A stretch of DNA of 64,000 nucleotides from UBA11524 sp963617205 (lineage in GTDB: Bacteria; Bacillota; Clostridia; Christensenellales; Aristaeellaceae): assembly GCA_963617205.1 (NCBI GenBank), contig CAVEOA010000006.1, forward strand, positions 1-64,000. The letters are read 5' to 3'. Both the position numbers and the translations under genes were made by a program. The notes under the pieces are model-generated. The model saw only the letters and a list, made by a program, of their open reading frames with translations, did not search any database and was not told the DNA's origin. Below, one piece after another: positions 1 through 8,516 of the stretch. Each line of letters opens with the position of its first letter. The first letter of the stretch is position 1.

Positions 1-41
1 TCTCCGAAACAAAAACTTGCTGCCTATCGTGTCCAAAATGA

Positions 42-74
42 TTGACAAACCTACAAAAGCTTCCATGTTATAAT
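42..74 (+). promoter_or_regulatory. Weak candidate promoter of proA
   Basis: A TTGACA box at 42-47 and a TATAAT box at 69-74 lie just upstream of the proA ribosome site. The spacer is 21 nt, longer than the usual 16-18, so either the -35 box is not the one used or the promoter is weak. The boxes are seen directly; their use is inferred. The first 99 bases hold no other feature I can support. Confidence 0.35.
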
Positions 75-108
75 ACAATCGGTATGTTATAGGAGAGGAT
101 TGATCGAA

Positions 109-1407
109 ATGCGCGATCTTCACGAAATGGCAGCGCACAGCCGGAATGCCGCATGGGCGCTGGCTGCATCATCGCTGGAGGATAGAAACCGGGCGCTGCT
201 TAAGATGGCAGAGGTGCTTGAAGGCCGCAAAAATGAGCTGTTTCAAGCGAATGAGCGCGATGTCGCTCAGGCGGAAAAGGAGCATTTGGCTGCGCCGCTG
301 CTGGGACGGCTGAAGTTCCGCGAGGAAAAGCTGACGGCTGTTGTTGCAGGACTCCGCGCACTTGCGGAGCTGCCCGACCCGATTGGCAAGACGACCATGT
401 GCCACGAAATCACGCAGGGGCTGAAAATGTACCGCGTGACGTGCCCTATCGGCGTCATCGGCGTGATATTCGAGAGCCGCCCGGATGCGCTGGTGCAGAT
501 TGCATCACTCGCGCTCAAGAGCGGCAATGCTGTGCTGCTCAAGGGCGGACGCGAGGCGGCGGAAACGAACGCCGCGCTGTGCGATGCGCTTCGGGATGCG
601 GCGGCGGAGGCGGGTCTTCCGGCTGATTTCGCGCAGCTGCTGCATTCGCGCGAGGACGTTGCGGCGATGCTCAAGGAGGATACGCTGATTGACCTGATTA
701 TTCCGCGCGGCAGCAAGGAGTTTGTCCGCTATATCATGGACAACAGCCGCATTCCTGTGCTGGGTCATTCGGACGGCATCTGCCATGTGTATGTTGACCG
801 CGATGCTGATTTGGACATGGCGGTGAACATTGCCGTCGACAGCAAGGCGCAGAATGTTGCGGTCTGCAACGCATGCGAAACGCTGCTCGTTCATCGGGAC
901 ATTGCGGCGGATTATCTGCCGAAGCTGCTGCCTGCCATGCAGGAAAAGCATGTTCGGCTGCTGGGCGATGACGCGGTTCGTGCCATTATCCCGGTCGAGC
1001 CGGCAACCGAGGCGGACTGGCGCACGGAATATCTGGACTATACGCTGTCGATTCGTGTGGTTGACTCGCTGGAGGAAGCGATTGACCATATCAACCGCTA
1101 CGGCAGCCATCATACGGATTGCATCGTGACGAATGACGACCATGCCGCAGGGCGTTTCATGGCGCTGGTGGATTCCGCCGGCGTGTATCACAACGTCTCA
1201 ACGCGCTTTGCGGATGGCTTTGTGTACGGCTTCGGTGCGGAGGTCGGCATCGCGACGGGAAAGCTGCATGCACGCGGTCCGATGGGTCTGGATGGTCTGA
1301 CGACCTACAAATACAAGCTGCTCGGCGATGGTCAGCTGATGGCGGAAATGAAGTCCGGTCAGCGGAGCTATACACACAAAGTGCTCGATGAGGATTGTCC
1401 GCTATGA
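109..1407 (+). CDS. proA: Glutamate-5-semialdehyde dehydrogenase (gamma-glutamyl phosphate reductase)
   Basis: Cytosolic enzyme of proline synthesis that reduces gamma-glutamyl phosphate to glutamate-5-semialdehyde with NADPH. The 432-residue product spans the whole ProA/aldehyde-dehydrogenase fold. The motif GVIFESRPDA is near residue 118, and the catalytic cysteine lies in VCNACETLL at about residue 253. I chose ATG 109 because AGGAGAGG at 91-98 sits about 10 nt ahead of it; the in-frame TTG at 100 is only 1 nt from that site. The stop overlaps the next start by 4 nt (ATGA), which suggests translational coupling to the HAD phosphatase. proB is not visible and may lie upstream of the window. 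Confidence 0.95.
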   Translation: MRDLHEMAAHSRNAAWALAASSLEDRNRALLKMAEVLEGRKNELFQANERDVAQAEKEHLAAPLLGRLKFREEKLTAVVAGLRALAELPDPIGKTTMCHEITQGLKMYRVTCPIGVIGVIFESRPDALVQIASLALKSGNAVLLKGGREAAETNAALCDALRDAAAEAGLPADFAQLLHSREDVAAMLKEDTLIDLIIPRGSKEFVRYIMDNSRIPVLGHSDGICHVYVDRDADLDMAVNIAVDSKAQNVAVCNACETLLVHRDIAADYLPKLLPAMQEKHVRLLGDDAVRAIIPVEPATEADWRTEYLDYTLSIRVVDSLEEAIDHINRYGSHHTDCIVTNDDHAAGRFMALVDSAGVYHNVSTRFADGFVYGFGAEVGIATGKLHARGPMGLDGLTTYKYKLLGDGQLMAEMKSGQRSYTHKVLDEDCPL

Positions 1408-2060
1408 CGCAGGGAGTTGCACTGTTTGATTTTGACGACACGATTGCGAGCGGCGATTCCATCCTGCCGTTCCTGAAATACTGCATTAAAAAGGGTGTTG
1501 CGCCGAAAAGGCAGATGCTCAAGGCGGCAGCGGCTTTCATCTGCTGGAAACTGCGTCCGGCAAAGATTTCGCAGGCAAAGTCGTGGACGCTCTCGTTCCT
1601 GAAGGGAAGAACGGTCGATGAAATGGCGGATCTGTCGCGTGCTTTTTTTCGCGAGGAGTATCTTGCGCACATTTACGAGGACGCGCGAAACGAGCTGTGG
1701 GCGCTGCACTCGCAGGGCATGAAGATTGTCATCGTCAGCGCGTCGCCGGATGTGTACATGCAGGTGCTGCCGGAGTTTATTCCGGTTGATGCGGTGCTGG
1801 CAACCTGCTGCGAAACCGACGGCAACGGGAGATATACCGGTAAGGTCGGCGTGAACTGCAAGGGTGCGGAGAAAGTGCGCCGGATTGAAAAGTACCTCAA
1901 GGCAAGCGGCTTCGTGCTGGACATGAAATGCTCCGCCGCCTATGGGGATTCACCGTCTGATGCGGACATGATGTCGCTGGTCAATCGCGCCGTGCTCGTC
2001 AATCCGAAAAAGAAGCTGCTGCAACGCAGACCGGACGGCATCGTCGTCCGCTGGCAATAA
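1404..2060 (+). CDS. HAD-superfamily (subfamily IB, PSP-like) phosphatase
   Basis: A 218-residue cytosolic haloacid-dehalogenase-type hydrolase. Motif I is DFDDTIASGD near the N-terminus, with the nucleophilic Asp first and the acid/base Asp two residues later. Motif II is the Ser of IVSASPD. Motif IV is YGDSPSDADM near the C-terminus. This arrangement resembles SerB-like phosphoserine phosphatases and related IB enzymes, but the substrate cannot be read from the sequence. ATG 1404 overlaps the proA stop. The upstream TTG at 1395 is possible but less likely, because GATGAGGA at 1388-1394 is spaced for ATG 1404. It could supply serine or act on another small phosphate ester. Confidence 0.85.
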   Translation: MTQGVALFDFDDTIASGDSILPFLKYCIKKGVAPKRQMLKAAAAFICWKLRPAKISQAKSWTLSFLKGRTVDEMADLSRAFFREEYLAHIYEDARNELWALHSQGMKIVIVSASPDVYMQVLPEFIPVDAVLATCCETDGNGRYTGKVGVNCKGAEKVRRIEKYLKASGFVLDMKCSAAYGDSPSDADMMSLVNRAVLVNPKKKLLQRRPDGIVVRWQ

Positions 2061-2082
2061 TAGAAAGAGGAAACAAAAAGCA

Positions 2083-2796
2083 ATGATGCGCTTACAGAAA
2101 TATCTTGCGCTTTCCGGCGTTGCGTCAAGGCGCAATTCCGAGAAGCTGATTGCAGAAGGTCACGTCGCGGTGAACGGCCGCGTGATGACGGAAATGGGCG
2201 TTCAGGTCGATGAGACGCTGGATGTCGTGACGGTGGACGGAAATGTCTGCCGGATTCAGGAGGAAAAACACTATCTGGCGTACAACAAGCCCATCGGTGA
2301 AGTGACAACCGTGTCCGACCCCGAGGGGCGCGCGACCGTTATGGACAAGTTCCGCGACTATCCGGTGCGGCTGTATCCTATCGGGCGGCTGGACTACGAC
2401 AGCGAGGGACTTCTCCTGCTGACGAATGACGGCGACCTGATGAATAATCTTCTGCATCCCAGCCATGAGGTGGACAAGGAGTACCTCGTCAAGGTGTCCA
2501 ATCACGTCAGCGAGGATACGATTCGCCGTCTGCGCGCCGGTGTCCGGCTGGATGACGGCCGCCTGACATCGCCTGCGGATGTTCATCTTGTCCGCTATGA
2601 GACGTTTGACTCCGTGCTGCTTGTTACCATCCATGAGGGACGCAATCGGCAGGTTCGCCGCATGTTTACGGCGGTCGGGCATGATGTGGTCGCCCTGAAA
2701 CGCGTTGGCTTTGCCGGCATCAAGCTGCATGATCTGCCGCGCGGACAGTGGCGTCGCCTGACGGATGTGGAAGTCAAGCGCCTGAAGGAGCTGTGA
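2083..2796 (+). CDS. RsuA/RluB-family rRNA pseudouridine synthase
   Basis: A 237-residue enzyme that isomerises a uridine in ribosomal RNA to pseudouridine. An S4 RNA-binding domain occupies about residues 1-60 (MRLQKYLALSGVASRR). The catalytic domain follows, with the signature GRLDYDSEGLLLLTNDGD holding the catalytic Asp. The family includes RsuA (16S) and RluB/RluE/RluF (23S); I cannot tell from sequence alone which site is modified. The ribosome site AGAAAGAGGA precedes tandem ATG codons at 2083 and 2086. It is followed 3 nt later by an MnmM-like RNA methyltransferase, which gives a small RNA-modification pair. Confidence 0.9.
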   Translation: MMRLQKYLALSGVASRRNSEKLIAEGHVAVNGRVMTEMGVQVDETLDVVTVDGNVCRIQEEKHYLAYNKPIGEVTTVSDPEGRATVMDKFRDYPVRLYPIGRLDYDSEGLLLLTNDGDLMNNLLHPSHEVDKEYLVKVSNHVSEDTIRRLRAGVRLDDGRLTSPADVHLVRYETFDSVLLVTIHEGRNRQVRRMFTAVGHDVVALKRVGFAGIKLHDLPRGQWRRLTDVEVKRLKEL

Positions 2797-2799
2797 GCC

Positions 2800-3366
2800 A
2801 TGCGCTATGAGCTTCGGAGCGCCCGATGGATTGCGGCGGACGTGCTCAGCCGTGTCATCTGCGAGGGCGATACGGTGGTTGACGCAACGCTCGGCAACGG
2901 ACACGACACGCTGATGCTGTGTGAGCTTGTCGGCGAAAACGGGCATGTCATCGGCTTCGATATTCAGCCGGATGCCGTTGCAAGCACACGTGCGCGCCTT
3001 GCGGAGGCGGGTATGCTCGGGCGGTGCGAGCTGTATACGGAAGGGCACGAGCATATGGCGGAGCGCGTGAAGGAGCCTGTCCGTGCGGTCGCCTTCAATC
3101 TTGGCTGGCTGCCCGGCGGCGACAAAAGCGTCACAACCCATTGGGAAACAACGCGCACGGCGGTTTCAGCGGCGCTTACGCTTCTTGAAAAGGGCGGCGT
3201 GTGCACCATCTGTGCCTATCCCGGGCATGAGGCGGGCAGCGAGGAACGCACGGCGCTGACGGCGTACCTGTCCGCGCTGCGTCCGCAGGAGTTCAATGTC
3301 CTGCATCACCGCTTCCTGAATGCAGGCGCAGGGGCGCCGGAATGCTTCGTCATCCAGAAACAGTGA
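2800..3366 (+). CDS. mnmM: Class I SAM-dependent methyltransferase, YtqB/MnmM-like
   Basis: A 188-residue SAM-dependent methyltransferase. The SAM loop is VDATLGNGHDT near residues 27-37, and FNLGWLPGGDK near residue 90 is a hallmark of the YtqB family. In Bacillus subtilis this family (MnmM) performs the last methylation in the mnm5s2U tRNA wobble-base pathway. That role is transferred from the family and not shown here. It starts 3 nt after the pseudouridine synthase stop, so the two are almost certainly cotranscribed. Older annotations call this family rRNA methylase. Confidence 0.8.
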   Translation: MRYELRSARWIAADVLSRVICEGDTVVDATLGNGHDTLMLCELVGENGHVIGFDIQPDAVASTRARLAEAGMLGRCELYTEGHEHMAERVKEPVRAVAFNLGWLPGGDKSVTTHWETTRTAVSAALTLLEKGGVCTICAYPGHEAGSEERTALTAYLSALRPQEFNVLHHRFLNAGAGAPECFVIQKQ

Positions 3367-3451
3367 GGCTTCTTCATATTGGCTTCATATCTGCGTGATA
3401 ACATCTCGCATATGCGGATGCATACCCTTTGTCGGAAGGAAGGAAAAGACT

Positions 3452-4114
3452 GTGAAGACGCCCCTGACGCGTGAACGGCTGAAAAATCATTTTGCTTATT
3501 CCTGGTGGAAATATGCACTGCTTGTCGTGGTGGCTGTTTTTGGATTGGGCTTGATGTTCACAACGACACGCCCGCAGACGGCTGAGAGCGAAAAGGTCGT
3601 TGTCGGCATATACGGTACGGGCGACCAGGATGCTGTCGATACCTATCTGGAGGAGGTTCGTCAGGTGCTTCTGCCGGACATGGAGGAAGTATCCGCCATG
3701 TACATTACGCCTGACGAAACCTATGGCAATGCCGTGCTGACCGTGCGCATGGCGGCGCAGGAGTGCGACATTTACATCCTGCCGAAGGACTCGTTCCAGT
3801 TGTATGCTCAGCAGGGCACGTTTGCTGCGCTGGAGGAGGAAATGCCGGAGCTTGTCAGTATGCTGGAGGAGAAGGGCATCAGCCTGAGCCGCGGCTGGCG
3901 CACCGACAACGATACGGGCGAAAAGCATCTTTACGGCATCCCGTGCGCTGATTTGCCGTATCTGGACACATTCGTGTACCCGAATGCGGATTCGTTCTAT
4001 GTGTGCATGTGCCTCAATACCGGCAATGACGAGAACGTCCGTATATTCCTTGCGCACTTCATCGAGGATATGCTCAGCGAGGCGCCTGCAACGCCGACTG
4101 ACCTGACGGAATGA
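3452..4114 (+). CDS. Membrane-anchored protein of unknown function
   Basis: A 220-residue protein I do not recognise. GTG 3452 is chosen because AAGGAAGGAAAAG at 3437-3447 precedes it; an open frame extends upstream to 3320 but overlaps mnmM. The N-terminus is short and basic, followed by the motif FAYSWWKYALL and one hydrophobic segment at about residues 18-38. The remaining 180 residues are acidic and likely lie outside the membrane. They contain two cysteines of a possible pair near the C-terminus (YVCMCLN). It follows mnmM by 85 nt. No catalytic motif was seen. Confidence 0.7.
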   Translation: MKTPLTRERLKNHFAYSWWKYALLVVVAVFGLGLMFTTTRPQTAESEKVVVGIYGTGDQDAVDTYLEEVRQVLLPDMEEVSAMYITPDETYGNAVLTVRMAAQECDIYILPKDSFQLYAQQGTFAALEEEMPELVSMLEEKGISLSRGWRTDNDTGEKHLYGIPCADLPYLDTFVYPNADSFYVCMCLNTGNDENVRIFLAHFIEDMLSEAPATPTDLTE

Positions 4115-4165
4115 CATTTCAAACGTTTACCTACACGCTTTTTTCGCAATTTTCAAGAGTTTTGC

Positions 4166-4194
4166 TTGCCAATATCGGTTTGGAGTGGTATCAT
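4166..4194 (+). promoter_or_regulatory. Promoter of the M16C protease gene
   Basis: A TTGCCA box at 4166-4171 and a TATCAT box at 4189-4194 are separated by 17 nt. The start GTG lies 56 nt further on. An 18-bp perfect palindrome overlaps the -10 box and the probable start point (separate entry). Confidence 0.65.
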
Positions 4195-4205
4195 ATATAT
4201 GATAC
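4188..4205. promoter_or_regulatory. 18-bp perfect palindrome, candidate operator
   Basis: GTATCATATATATGATAC reads identically on both strands. It covers the -10 box (4189-4194) and the expected transcription start of the downstream protease gene, the usual place for a repressor operator. No adjacent regulator gene is present, so the binding protein is unknown. Confidence 0.5.
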
Positions 4206-4250
4206 TGCTCCTTTTTTACGGGGGTAGGGATAATTAAGGAGGAAATAATT

Positions 4251-7200
4251 GTGAATATGCGTATCTTCCGCTCGGCGCTGTCGCTCATGCTTTGCGTTGC
4301 GATGCTGCTGGGTCTTGCGCAGATTGCCGTGGCTGAAGCGGTCGAATCACCGGTGGCTGAAGCGACCGTGGCGGCCGGCATGTCAGTCGGCGATGTCATC
4401 AACGGCTTCGAGGTGACGGAGACGGGCGAATTTGCCATGATCAACGCCGACACTGTGCTCCTTGAGCATCAGAAGACGGGCGCTAAGGTGCTGTTCCTGC
4501 TCAATGAGGACACCAACCGCTCCTTCGACATTACGTTCAAGACGCCGCTGTTTAATGACAAGGGCATCCCGCATGTCTTTGAGCATTCCACGCTGAACGG
4601 CTCGGAAAAATATCCGTCCTCGAGCCTGTTCTTCAACCTGTCCTATCAGACGTACAACACGTACATGAACGCCGCGACCTACGAAATGATGACGACCTAT
4701 CCGGTCGCGTCTCTGTCCGAAGCGCAGCTGCTCAAGTATGCTGACTTCTATCTGGACAGCTGCTTCAACCCCATGCTGATGACCGATGAGTCCATCTTCG
4801 AGAGCGAAGCATGGCGTTATTCTCTTAACAGCGCAGAGGATGACCTGACCATTGCCGGTACGGTCTATTCCGAGATGCAGGGCGCTGCATCGCTGTCCTC
4901 CTCTGCATACCGCAACGCCATGAAGGCAGCCTTCCCGGGCAGCCACAACGGCTACAACCAGGGCGGCGAGCCCAGCGAAATCCCGAGCATGACGTGGGAA
5001 GAGGTCAAGGAGTATCACGAGACGTACTATCATCCGTCTAACAGCCTGACCGTCATCTACGGCGCCATCGAGGATCCGGCTTCCTTCCTGTCTCTGCTGG
5101 ACACCGTGTTCTCCGTGTACGATGCGAAGGAATTCGACCTGACTGCGCCGGACTACACGCCTGTGACCGAGCCGACCGACGTTGTCTGCCAGTACCCCGT
5201 CTATGAGGGCACCGACACCGAGAACGCCGCCGAAACGTATATCACCTTCATCTGCGAGAACGCAACGGATGAGGAGAAGGACGTGCTCGATCTGCTGACG
5301 AGTCTGCTGGCTGACAGCTCCTCGCCGCTGATCAACAACCTGATCGAAAAGCTCCCGAACGTCAGCATCGGCGCCTACACCGTCGGCAATGCGCCGGAAT
5401 ATGCCGTGACCTTCAATGCGACCGGCATGAATGAGGGCGATGTCGAGACGCTCAAGAGCGTGCTCTATGACTCCATCCTTGAATTTGCCGAGAATGGCGT
5501 TTCTCAGGATGTGCTGGACAGCATCGCTGCGTCCCTGAAGATGGAAATCGCGCTGATGGGCGAGGAATCCTCCAACGGCGTCAACATGTCCTCTAACATC
5601 GCCTATTACTGGGCTTCCACCGATGACGTGAACAGCTATGCGAAGTACATCGACAACCTCGACAACTTCGCCAAGTACCAGGATGAAGGCAAGTACAGCG
5701 AGGTCATCGCAAAGTACCTGACGAAGGACAATGCGCGCGTCATCACCGTGACGACCGTGCCCGCACCCGGCATGAAGGAGCAGGAAGAGGCTGCGCTGGC
5801 TGCAGAGCTGGCGGAGAAGAAGGCTGCCATGACCGAGGACGAGGTCAATGCGATTGTCGAAAAGACAGCAGCGCTTGCCGCCGGCAACACGGACGATGCG
5901 TCCGAGTATGTTGCACAGCTGCAGGCTGTGACCGTTGATAGCCTGCCTGAGGAGATTCGCACCTACGACTACCGTGACCTGACCGATTCCAACGGCATCC
6001 GCCACATCGATGTTGTTGCGGACGTAGACGGCATTGGCAGGACGTATATGCTGCTGGATGCTTCTGCCGTTCCGCAGGAGGATCTGTTCTGGTTCAACCT
6101 GTATGCCAACCTCGTCGGTTCCGTGAACACGACGGAGCATGACTGGGTGACGCTTTCTTCCCTCGAGAGCCGTTATCTCTACGGCGCGACCGTTAAGGCG
6201 GCTGTGCTGAACGCGGACAATGAGCTTGGCTACAATCTCTACCTCCGTGCAAGCTGGACCGCGCTGGACGAAGACATGGCGACCAGCTATGATCTGCTTT
6301 ACGAAATCCTCTTCGAGAACGATTATACGGATGCGGCATTGATGTCCTCGCTGCTTGCTTCCCTGAAGCAGTCGCTCAAGGACAGCTACGATTCGAGCAT
6401 CTACATGGTGCAGCTCTATCGCGCCATGTCTCAGGGCGATCCGTCCTATAACCTCTACACCTACATCACGGGCGTTGATTACTATCACTTCCTCGACGAA
6501 GCGCAGGCGCTGCTCGAAAGCGATCCTGCGGCGTTCGCTGAGAAGCTGAACCACATCCAGACGCTCCTGTGCAACAGCGCGAACTCCATCTATGGCGTTG
6601 CCGGCAATGCGGACTCCATCGCAGCTCACCGCGCCGCGTCCGATACCTTTGTCGCCAAGCTGCCCAAAACGGATATCGTTTACGAAGACTACGATATTCC
6701 GGTTCCGGCGAAGTCCGAGGGCATTGTCATCAACAGCTCCGTCAACTACAACCTCGTGTACGCCACGTACAAGGAAATGAACATGGAAGGCTATAACGGC
6801 AAGCTGGATGCGCTCTGCGCACTGGTTTCCGACGGCCTGCTCTATCCGCTCCTGCGCGACCAGTACGGTGCATACGCCGTCTTCCACGGTGCGGACGATT
6901 CCGGCATGTACATCATTTCCTACCGTGACCCGAACGTGACGGAAACCTTCACAGTCTATGCTGCGATTCCGCAGCTCCTGACGCAGCTCCAGATGATGCT
7001 GGATCAGGATACGCTGGATGGCTACATCCTGTCCTGCTACAGCTATTATGCACAGTCCTCCGGCGAGCTGACCGGTGCGACTTCTGTCATCTCTGACGTC
7101 ATCAATAGCGACGATCCTTTCGTACGCCTGCAGTGGATGCATGAGCTCAAGCAGATGACGGTTGAGGACATCTCCACCTTCGCCGATATGTATCAGGCAC

Positions 7201-7292
7201 TGCTGGACAACGGCTGCATGAGCACCGCCGCCAGCCAGAGCACGCTTGACAGCATGCCCGAAGGCACCTATGAAGCCATCATTAAGCCCTGA
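4251..7292 (+). CDS. Secreted M16C (presequence-protease-like) zinc metalloprotease
   Basis: A 1013-residue peptidase of the pitrilysin/insulinase clan, subfamily M16C, which degrades peptides inside a closed two-half chamber. The inverted zinc motif is H108-V-F-E111-H112, followed by Glu208 in YSEMQGA; the 96-residue spacing is what I recall for PreP. The length fits a full two-half enzyme. Unlike cytosolic or organellar relatives, it starts with a clear signal peptide (hydrophobic residues 8-27, cleavage near AVAEA), so it is probably exported. GTG 4251 has AAGGAGG at 4236-4242; ATG 4257 is the alternative. It appears monocistronic, with its own promoter and terminator. No lipobox or sortase motif was seen. 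Confidence 0.9.
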   Translation: MNMRIFRSALSLMLCVAMLLGLAQIAVAEAVESPVAEATVAAGMSVGDVINGFEVTETGEFAMINADTVLLEHQKTGAKVLFLLNEDTNRSFDITFKTPLFNDKGIPHVFEHSTLNGSEKYPSSSLFFNLSYQTYNTYMNAATYEMMTTYPVASLSEAQLLKYADFYLDSCFNPMLMTDESIFESEAWRYSLNSAEDDLTIAGTVYSEMQGAASLSSSAYRNAMKAAFPGSHNGYNQGGEPSEIPSMTWEEVKEYHETYYHPSNSLTVIYGAIEDPASFLSLLDTVFSVYDAKEFDLTAPDYTPVTEPTDVVCQYPVYEGTDTENAAETYITFICENATDEEKDVLDLLTSLLADSSSPLINNLIEKLPNVSIGAYTVGNAPEYAVTFNATGMNEGDVETLKSVLYDSILEFAENGVSQDVLDSIAASLKMEIALMGEESSNGVNMSSNIAYYWASTDDVNSYAKYIDNLDNFAKYQDEGKYSEVIAKYLTKDNARVITVTTVPAPGMKEQEEAALAAELAEKKAAMTEDEVNAIVEKTAALAAGNTDDASEYVAQLQAVTVDSLPEEIRTYDYRDLTDSNGIRHIDVVADVDGIGRTYMLLDASAVPQEDLFWFNLYANLVGSVNTTEHDWVTLSSLESRYLYGATVKAAVLNADNELGYNLYLRASWTALDEDMATSYDLLYEILFENDYTDAALMSSLLASLKQSLKDSYDSSIYMVQLYRAMSQGDPSYNLYTYITGVDYYHFLDEAQALLESDPAAFAEKLNHIQTLLCNSANSIYGVAGNADSIAAHRAASDTFVAKLPKTDIVYEDYDIPVPAKSEGIVINSSVNYNLVYATYKEMNMEGYNGKLDALCALVSDGLLYPLLRDQYGAYAVFHGADDSGMYIISYRDPNVTETFTVYAAIPQLLTQLQMMLDQDTLDGYILSCYSYYAQSSGELTGATSVISDVINSDDPFVRLQWMHELKQMTVEDISTFADMYQALLDNGCMSTAASQSTLDSMPEGTYEAIIKP

Positions 7293-7315
7293 CATCGCTG
7301 AAAAGCACCAATAAA

Positions 7316-7355
7316 AGCAGCCTGTATCCTCTGAAAAGGGGATACAGGCTGTGCT
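7316..7355. terminator. Bidirectional terminator hairpin
   Basis: An 11-bp perfect stem, AGCCTGTATCC at 7320-7330 with GGATACAGGCT at 7341-7351, is flanked by A-rich and T-rich short runs. It sits between the convergent protease and RNA methyltransferase genes and could serve both. Confidence 0.75.
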
Positions 7356-7376
7356 TATGCGGGTGATTGGCGAAAA

Positions 7377-8501
7377 TCAGCGCGGCAGAAAGGTCATGAA
7401 TTCGCACTCAAGGCGACCGTTGTAGAGGCGGCGCTTCTTATCCGCGCGATGCCCGAAGGAACGCTCGAATGTCGGGTCGGAGGTAATGGCGCACAGGCTC
7501 CAGCCGGGGTGACGGCGCATCATGCGTCCCATTTCACGGTAGATTCCTTCGCAGCTCTTGCGATCCTCGAGCCGTTCGCCGTAGGGCGGATTGCAGAGGA
7601 AAACGCCGGGCTCGCCGTCGAGCTTGAGCTTTTCTAACGGCTGGCAGGACAGCTCGATTTTGCCTTCCAGATCAGCCTGACGGACATGGCGCTGTGCCAG
7701 CTCGATGGCGGCAGGATCCTTGTCCGAGCCGGCAATGCCGAAGACGTGGTCGGGCAGCACGTCGCTGACGCATGTTTCGCGGATGGCGCGGCATTCCTCA
7801 GCCGGAAACACGTTGAAGTGCTCCATGGCGAAATGGCGCGTCAGCCCGGGCGCCCGGTGCGCCTGACGGAACGCCGCCTCGATGAGCAGCGTGCCCGTGC
7901 CGCAGCAGGGATCATACAGGCGCATACCTGGCCGCCACGGCGAAAGCTCGACCAGTGAGGCGGCAAGCGTTTCACGCAGGGGCGCTTCGCCGTTCCATGT
8001 GCGGTAGCCGCGGCGATTCAGCGCCTCGCCGGATGTGTCAAGCGTGATGCGGACGTGGTTGGTATGGATGGCGGTGTCAATCGGGTAAATCGCGCCGGTT
8101 TCAGGGAAAACAGCGCGTCCGGTGGCGGACTTCAGCCGTTCGATGATGGCTTTTTTCGTGATGGCCTGGCAGTCTCGAACGCTCATCAGCTGACTGCGGA
8201 CACATTTGCCGGACACGTTGATTTTTGCGTCGGTGGGCATGAAACGCTCCCATGCAATGCCTTTGACAAGCTGGAAAAGCGCCTCGAAGGTTGTGCATTC
8301 GCCTTCAGCAAGGATAATCAGCACGCGGTCGGCGCTCCGCAGGCGCAAATTGCACAGAAATGCATCGGTCAGTGTGCCGCGAAAACGGGCGCCGCCAAGC
8401 TCTGCGCGGACATCCTTCATCTTCAGGCGCTTCAGCTCCGCGCCGACAATTCCTTCCAGTCCAAATGCGGCGGTAGCAAACAGGGTCAGTTCCTCATTCA
8501 T
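7377..8501 (-). CDS. THUMP-domain class I RNA N2-guanine methyltransferase (YpsC/RlmL-like)
   Basis: A 374-residue SAM-dependent RNA methyltransferase. The N-terminal third is a ferredoxin-like/THUMP RNA-binding region. The C-terminal catalytic domain (about residues 160-374) has the SAM motif DPCCGTGTLLIEA and the N6/N2-type signature FLCNPPYGERL. Relatives include B. subtilis YpsC and the N-terminal half of E. coli RlmL, which modify 23S rRNA guanines; the exact target here is inferred. ATG 8501 is preferred over ATG 8510 because GAGGAG at 8512-8517 would be only 1 nt from the latter. It lies 15 nt after tmcAL on the same strand and shares its promoter. Confidence 0.85.
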   Translation of the reverse strand: MNEELTLFATAAFGLEGIVGAELKRLKMKDVRAELGGARFRGTLTDAFLCNLRLRSADRVLIILAEGECTTFEALFQLVKGIAWERFMPTDAKINVSGKCVRSQLMSVRDCQAITKKAIIERLKSATGRAVFPETGAIYPIDTAIHTNHVRITLDTSGEALNRRGYRTWNGEAPLRETLAASLVELSPWRPGMRLYDPCCGTGTLLIEAAFRQAHRAPGLTRHFAMEHFNVFPAEECRAIRETCVSDVLPDHVFGIAGSDKDPAAIELAQRHVRQADLEGKIELSCQPLEKLKLDGEPGVFLCNPPYGERLEDRKSCEGIYREMGRMMRRHPGWSLCAITSDPTFERSFGHRADKKRRLYNGRLECEFMTFLPR

Positions 8502-8516
8502 GGTGGACATACTCCT

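Noticed and set aside
4383..7295. A 970-codon open frame antisense to the M16C protease
   Set aside because: It mirrors the codon structure of the sense gene, has low-complexity composition rich in Arg, His, Val and Ile, and shows no domain. It is a by-product of strong third-position G/C bias.
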